A stretch of 9,818 nt of DNA, taken from NCBI GenBank assembly GCA_002167265.1, contig NHDJ01000031.1:1-9818 (forward strand). Direction: 5' to 3'. This document shows positions 7,007 to 9,818 of the stretch, in pieces; the stretch's first letter is position 1, and each line of letters starts with the position of its first letter. Origin of the DNA: Verrucomicrobia bacterium TMED56 (GTDB taxonomy: Bacteria > Verrucomicrobiota > Verrucomicrobiia > Opitutales > Seribacteraceae). Below the pieces are notes generated by a model that saw only the letters and a program-made list of their open reading frames with translations, had not been told where the DNA came from and ran no database searches. A program made the position numbers and the translations under genes.

Positions 7007-8024
7007 TTATATTTAACTCCTTTCTGCATTCCTCTAGTAGCTTCATAACTTCTTCACCAGATTTATGATCGCATGGGTATATTTCACTATCTGATATTTT
7101 CCATGAAGGCAATTTAAATAATGCCACCATGTCCTCATAAAAGGAATCATCAGCAGAATAATTTTCTATATGATATGTTTCTGTCTTTGATTGAATTTCT
7201 CCAGATTGCCATGCCCATCTTCTACCAGTTTTATAACTTTGATCACCGTAACTTCTTCCTCTTCCATTAACGATACCGTATCCCTTTGTTCCATTAATCT
7301 CAAGCTTAAAATTGCTTCTCCACCTATTCAATGAACTTTGAATATTAAAAATTATATTATTATCACTTTCTAAAATTAAATGAGCTTCTTCTTCAATTCC
7401 GGTATTCCAAAAACCTTTCCATGAATGACCTCCTTTTACATTTAGTTTTGAATTAGAAATTAATATTGCAAGATCTAAGAGGTGTACTCCAGGGTCAATT
7501 AAAGCCCCACCTCCAGACGTTTCTGGTTTAAGCTTCCAAGAGTCTTCCATACCAGGTGAATTCCCATGGCCAATAATCATGTTTACAGAAATAATTTTGC
7601 CAAACAGATCTTTACGTGCATGATTTAAAAGTGCATTTATGCCCAAATAAAACCTGTAATTTAATCCTACATGAAGATTAACATCTTTAGGTTTTGCTTT
7701 GAGTATTTTTTCACATTCTTTAAGATTTCTACCAAGAGGCTTTTCAACAACTATATTTTTAGTGTGCTTAAAAGATTGAATTGTTAAATTAGGTGCTTCT
7801 GAATGAGGAGTGCAAATAAATATCCAATCAGGTTCCTTATTAAGTTCGTCGTTAAGGCTTGTAGTTACATTGACATTAAACCTTTCTTTAACCTTTTCTA
7901 ATGCACTTTTGTCATTATCAACAACTGATGTTTGAAATTTTAGCGAATAATCTTTGCTAATCTTTTCAAGAGCCAACAATCTTTCTTTTCCAATTAAACC
8001 TCCTCCAACTATTAAAATATTCAA
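6993..8024 (-). CDS. Gfo/Idh/MocA-family oxidoreductase
   Basis: The 343-residue protein opens with a Rossmann nucleotide loop (IVGGGLIG, 5-12). The family motif is EKPLGRN at 94-100, with K95 the expected catalytic or binding lysine; NYRF at 122-125 and GGGALIDPGVHLLDL at 171-185 follow, where D177 and H181 are the usual catalytic pair. It should oxidise or reduce a hydroxyl or keto group on a sugar or nucleotide sugar with NAD(P). The start is a TTG at 8024, not ATG: it overlaps the TGA of the preceding SDR gene as TTGA, and AAGGAG lies 6 bases upstream, which supports it strongly. The end overlaps the kinase gene by 14 bases. Placed between two SDRs and heptose genes, it may act on the heptose or its nucleotide form. 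The exact substrate is not known. Confidence 0.83.
   Translation of the reverse strand: MNILIVGGGLIGKERLLALEKISKDYSLKFQTSVVDNDKSALEKVKERFNVNVTTSLNDELNKEPDWIFICTPHSEAPNLTIQSFKHTKNIVVEKPLGRNLKECEKILKAKPKDVNLHVGLNYRFYLGINALLNHARKDLFGKIISVNMIIGHGNSPGMEDSWKLKPETSGGGALIDPGVHLLDLAILISNSKLNVKGGHSWKGFWNTGIEEEAHLILESDNNIIFNIQSSLNRWRSNFKLEINGTKGYGIVNGRGRSYGDQSYKTGRRWAWQSGEIQSKTETYHIENYSADDSFYEDMVALFKLPSWKISDSEIYPCDHKSGEEVMKLLEECRKELNINDSC
7017..7023 (-). promoter_or_regulatory. Ribosome binding site of the heptose kinase gene
   Basis: AAAGGAG on the minus strand, 10 bases before the ATG at 7006 and inside the Gfo/Idh coding region. It supports this start even though the two genes overlap by 14 bases. 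Confidence 0.65.
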
Positions 8025-8785
8025 TCTATTCTCCTTAGTTTAAAATGATTCTCATCCAGCTCTTCATTTAAGTATTTATTTACTTCGTCGCGAACATGGA
8101 TAAAACATCCGTTTAATTTTTTTGAAGGGATTTTATCTGTAATGAAGCTTAAAACAAAATTTGTTGGCTCATCAATACTTGTTCTTGTTTTTATTTCAGC
8201 TCCATGCGACTCAACAATTGCAAGCATATCTGTGTTAACCGCTCCAGGAGCAAGAGCTACTATTGAAGCATTTTCATAATCTTTTTTAAACTCAATGCCT
8301 ATATTCTCAACAGCTCTAACAACAGCAACCTTTGATAATGCATACCCAGAAAATTCTGGATAACCATAGGCCGCCCCCCCACCTCCAAAAAAAACAACAC
8401 GAATATGAGAATCTTTATTAGCAAAATTTAAGATATTTTTCAAAATAGCTAAATTTCCAAGAACATTTGTTTTGTATAAATTTTCCCAATCCTCAAAATC
8501 TGCTTCTAATATTCCTCCAAAATTACCTAATTTTGATGCGCATAGTGCTACACCTATTGATGAAGGTTTATGTTCATTTAAAAATTTTGAGAGTTCTTCA
8601 AAATTATTTTCAATTCTAGATATATCTTTTTTTATTGAAAAAATATTACCTTCATTATCTTGAACATCATTTACAGAATGAGAGGATCCAATTGCTAGAA
8701 CTTTTTTTGCAGAAACTGAAGAGTTTATAACTATATTTTTTCCAATTCCCTTAGAGCCACCTGTGACTATTAATAAATCAATCAT
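8021..8785 (-). CDS. Classical short-chain dehydrogenase/reductase (SDR)
   Basis: The 254-residue protein is of classical SDR length. The cofactor loop is VTGGSKGIG at 7-15, N107 is the expected structural Asn (KTNVLGN), the active site YALSK gives Y148 and K152, and APGAVNTDM at 179-187 follows. The strand before the active site reads VFFGGGGAAYG at 131-141, so the serine expected about 13 residues before Y148 is glycine (G134/G135). Similar glycine-rich SDRs, as I recall, occur in other polysaccharide loci, so this is probably a subfamily feature and not decay. It likely reduces or oxidises a carbonyl on the sugar. The coding strand there holds a T8 run and a G7 run. The ATG at 8785 overlaps the epimerase stop by 8 bases; the TGA overlaps the TTG start of the next gene. 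Substrate unknown. Confidence 0.83.
   Translation of the reverse strand: MIDLLIVTGGSKGIGKNIVINSSVSAKKVLAIGSSHSVNDVQDNEGNIFSIKKDISRIENNFEELSKFLNEHKPSSIGVALCASKLGNFGGILEADFEDWENLYKTNVLGNLAILKNILNFANKDSHIRVVFFGGGGAAYGYPEFSGYALSKVAVVRAVENIGIEFKKDYENASIVALAPGAVNTDMLAIVESHGAEIKTRTSIDEPTNFVLSFITDKIPSKKLNGCFIHVRDEVNKYLNEELDENHFKLRRID
8031..8036 (-). promoter_or_regulatory. Ribosome binding site that fixes a TTG start
   Basis: On the minus strand AAGGAG ends 6 bases before the TTG at 8024. It is the best Shine-Dalgarno match in the window and lies inside the end of the SDR gene. No ATG is suitably placed behind it, so it supports the TTG start of the Gfo/Idh gene and translation coupled to the SDR stop. 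Confidence 0.75.
8374..8394 (-). repeat. T8 and G7 homopolymer runs inside the SDR gene
   Basis: On the coding strand a run of eight T (8394-8387) is followed by GGAGGT and, with the last bases shared by the next codons, a run of seven G (8380-8374). They encode the FFGGGGAA segment just before the SDR active site. Such runs can slip during replication; a change of one base would shift the frame before Y148. G7 stands out in so AT-rich a sequence. Whether it really varies is unknown. Confidence 0.6.
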
Positions 8786-9746
8786 CTTTTGTTATGTTAA
8801 CTATATTTTTTAACATTTCTTTCACAGATTTTTTCACAGCCCCAACTGAATTCATTGATGACTCCCAACCTAAATCTGATATTTTCTTAGTATCTAGTCT
8901 TACAATTGGAACATCTCCTTTCCACCCTCTATTTCCTCCAGTGTATTTATACTTACATACTAATTTATCAATTCCCAACTCCTCTAAAACAATATCAGCA
9001 ATTTGATTTACAGTAGCAGGATCTTTTGGTGCGACATTATAAACATCATAAATTTTCTTTTGATTTTTTAATGCAATAAACATTGCCGAAATAACATCTT
9101 CTACATGAATATAAGGCTTGCTTTGCATTCCATCTCCAAGAATCTCTAAAAATGATGCATTCTCTTTCAATCTTCTTATAAAGTCATATGCTACTCCATG
9201 TGTTTGTCTTCCCCCGACAACATTGCCAAATCGAAAAGCAGATGCCTTAATTTCAAACATGTGGCAATAGCTGCATATTAATGCTTCACAACCAAGCTTA
9301 CTTGCTCCATATGTAGAAATTGGTTCCATTGGGCTAAAATCTTCTGTAACAAATTCGTAGCCTGTTTCACCATAAACTCCAGAGCCAGATGCATATAATA
9401 ACTTGTTGCAACCACCTCTCCTCATTGCTTCAAGAACGATCTGAAGTAGATGGGTACCTTGATCAAAATCTATTTGAGGATTGCTAATTGCTGCAGCTAT
9501 ATCAGCATTTGCAGCAAGCATAATTGTTACATCAATATTTTTTGAATGCTCAAATAAGTCATCATCGTATATATCTTTTTCAATTAAAGTAAGCTTACTA
9601 TTGACTTTATGCTGATCAAGATGCCATTTTTTTCCTGAACAAAAATTATCATAAACGATTACTTCAGACACTTCGTCTTCTTTTATGAGTTTATCAACAA
9701 CATAACTGCCTATGAAACCCCCACCGCCAACAACTAAGTATTTCAT
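8778..9746 (-). CDS. Extended SDR, NAD-dependent nucleotide-sugar epimerase-like
   Basis: This 322-residue protein has the extended SDR layout: GGGGFIG at 7-13 for NAD, D33 after the second strand, LAANAD at 77-82, catalytic YGASK with Y146 and K150, FRFGNVVGGR at 171-180, YIHVEDV at 212-218 and GNRGWKGDVP at 271-280. The strand before the active site reads YASGSGVYG (118-126). Nucleotide-sugar 4,6-dehydratases have Thr-Asp-Glu before the VYG; here it is G-S-G, so a 4-epimerase or related chemistry is more likely. The usual GalE serine position seems to be G121, with S120 and S122 beside it. As first gene of the visible operon it may act on the NDP-heptose made by the downstream enzymes. The ATG at 9746 has no good ribosome site; a possible promoter lies 33 bases upstream. 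Confidence 0.83.
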   Translation of the reverse strand: MKYLVVGGGGFIGSYVVDKLIKEDEVSEVIVYDNFCSGKKWHLDQHKVNSKLTLIEKDIYDDDLFEHSKNIDVTIMLAANADIAAAISNPQIDFDQGTHLLQIVLEAMRRGGCNKLLYASGSGVYGETGYEFVTEDFSPMEPISTYGASKLGCEALICSYCHMFEIKASAFRFGNVVGGRQTHGVAYDFIRRLKENASFLEILGDGMQSKPYIHVEDVISAMFIALKNQKKIYDVYNVAPKDPATVNQIADIVLEELGIDKLVCKYKYTGGNRGWKGDVPIVRLDTKKISDLGWESSMNSVGAVKKSVKEMLKNIVNITKDD

Positions 9747-9778
9747 AGTAAAATTGTGTAAAAAATAAACATAATGAT

Positions 9779-9803
9779 ATTATAAGATATTTTTTAAGGA
9801 TTA
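9779..9803 (-). promoter_or_regulatory. Candidate sigma-70 promoter for the operon
   Basis: On the minus strand a perfect TATAAT lies at 9784-9779, with TTCATT (three of six matches to TTGACA) 18 bases upstream. A start about 7 bases after the -10 box would leave a leader of roughly 25 bases before the epimerase ATG at 9746. The region is very AT-rich, so a chance TATAAT is quite possible, and the window ends 34 bases farther on, so it is unknown whether another gene of the operon lies upstream. Confidence 0.35.
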
Positions 9804-9818
9804 ATGAATTTCCCTTTT

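Noticed and set aside
9796..9818. Plus-strand AAGGA followed by ATG at 9804, a possible divergent gene start
   Set aside because: The spacing is only 3 bases and five codons are visible before the window ends, so it cannot be supported.
1..9818. Insertion sequence, prophage, CRISPR, tRNA or defence system
   Set aside because: No transposase, integrase, inverted terminal repeats, regularly spaced repeats, tRNA-like fold or nuclease was seen; the window is filled by polysaccharide genes.

Overview
The window is a low-GC (about one third G+C by eye) bacterial surface-polysaccharide locus. Twelve genes fill it almost completely, all on the minus strand and read from right to left. The largest gap between genes is 50 bases and several genes overlap, so it looks like one long operon or a part of one. 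No rRNA, tRNA, transposase, CRISPR array or clear internal terminator was seen. The gene content (separate sugar kinase and nucleotidyltransferase, GmhA/GmhB-like enzymes, an EpsG/Wzy-like polymerase) fits the O-antigen or capsule region of a Gram-negative bacterium. The sequence does not fix the genus; an AT-rich marine or host-associated proteobacterium is a guess.

Right part (9746 down to 3516), eight genes: an extended SDR epimerase-like enzyme, a classical SDR, a Gfo/Idh/MocA oxidoreductase, a GHMP heptose kinase (HddA-like), a sugar-phosphate nucleotidyltransferase (HddC-like), a HAD phosphatase (GmhB-like), a SIS isomerase (GmhA-like) and a small transaldolase. Together they predict this route: transaldolase makes sedoheptulose 7-phosphate, the isomerase makes a heptose 7-phosphate, the kinase makes the 1,7-bisphosphate, the phosphatase makes the 1-phosphate, and the nucleotidyltransferase makes an NDP-heptose (GDP in known relatives). 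The three NAD(P)-dependent enzymes would then remodel the sugar. The epimerase lacks the Asp-Glu pair of 4,6-dehydratases, so the product is probably not a simple 6-deoxy-heptose.

Left part (3493 down to 1), four genes: a SAM-dependent methyltransferase, a family-2-like glycosyltransferase, a GT-B glycosyltransferase with an atypical donor motif, and the first 197 codons of an EpsG-family membrane protein that runs off the left edge. These would methylate, assemble and polymerise the repeat unit.

Most worth a second look: the full heptose pathway with its own transaldolase and an unassigned three-oxidoreductase tail; changed active-site residues in the SIS isomerase and in both SDRs; a T8/G7 homopolymer pair inside the classical SDR gene; two TTG start codons; and an identical start context before the two glycosyltransferase genes. 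All family calls and alignments are by eye and from memory; no search was run.
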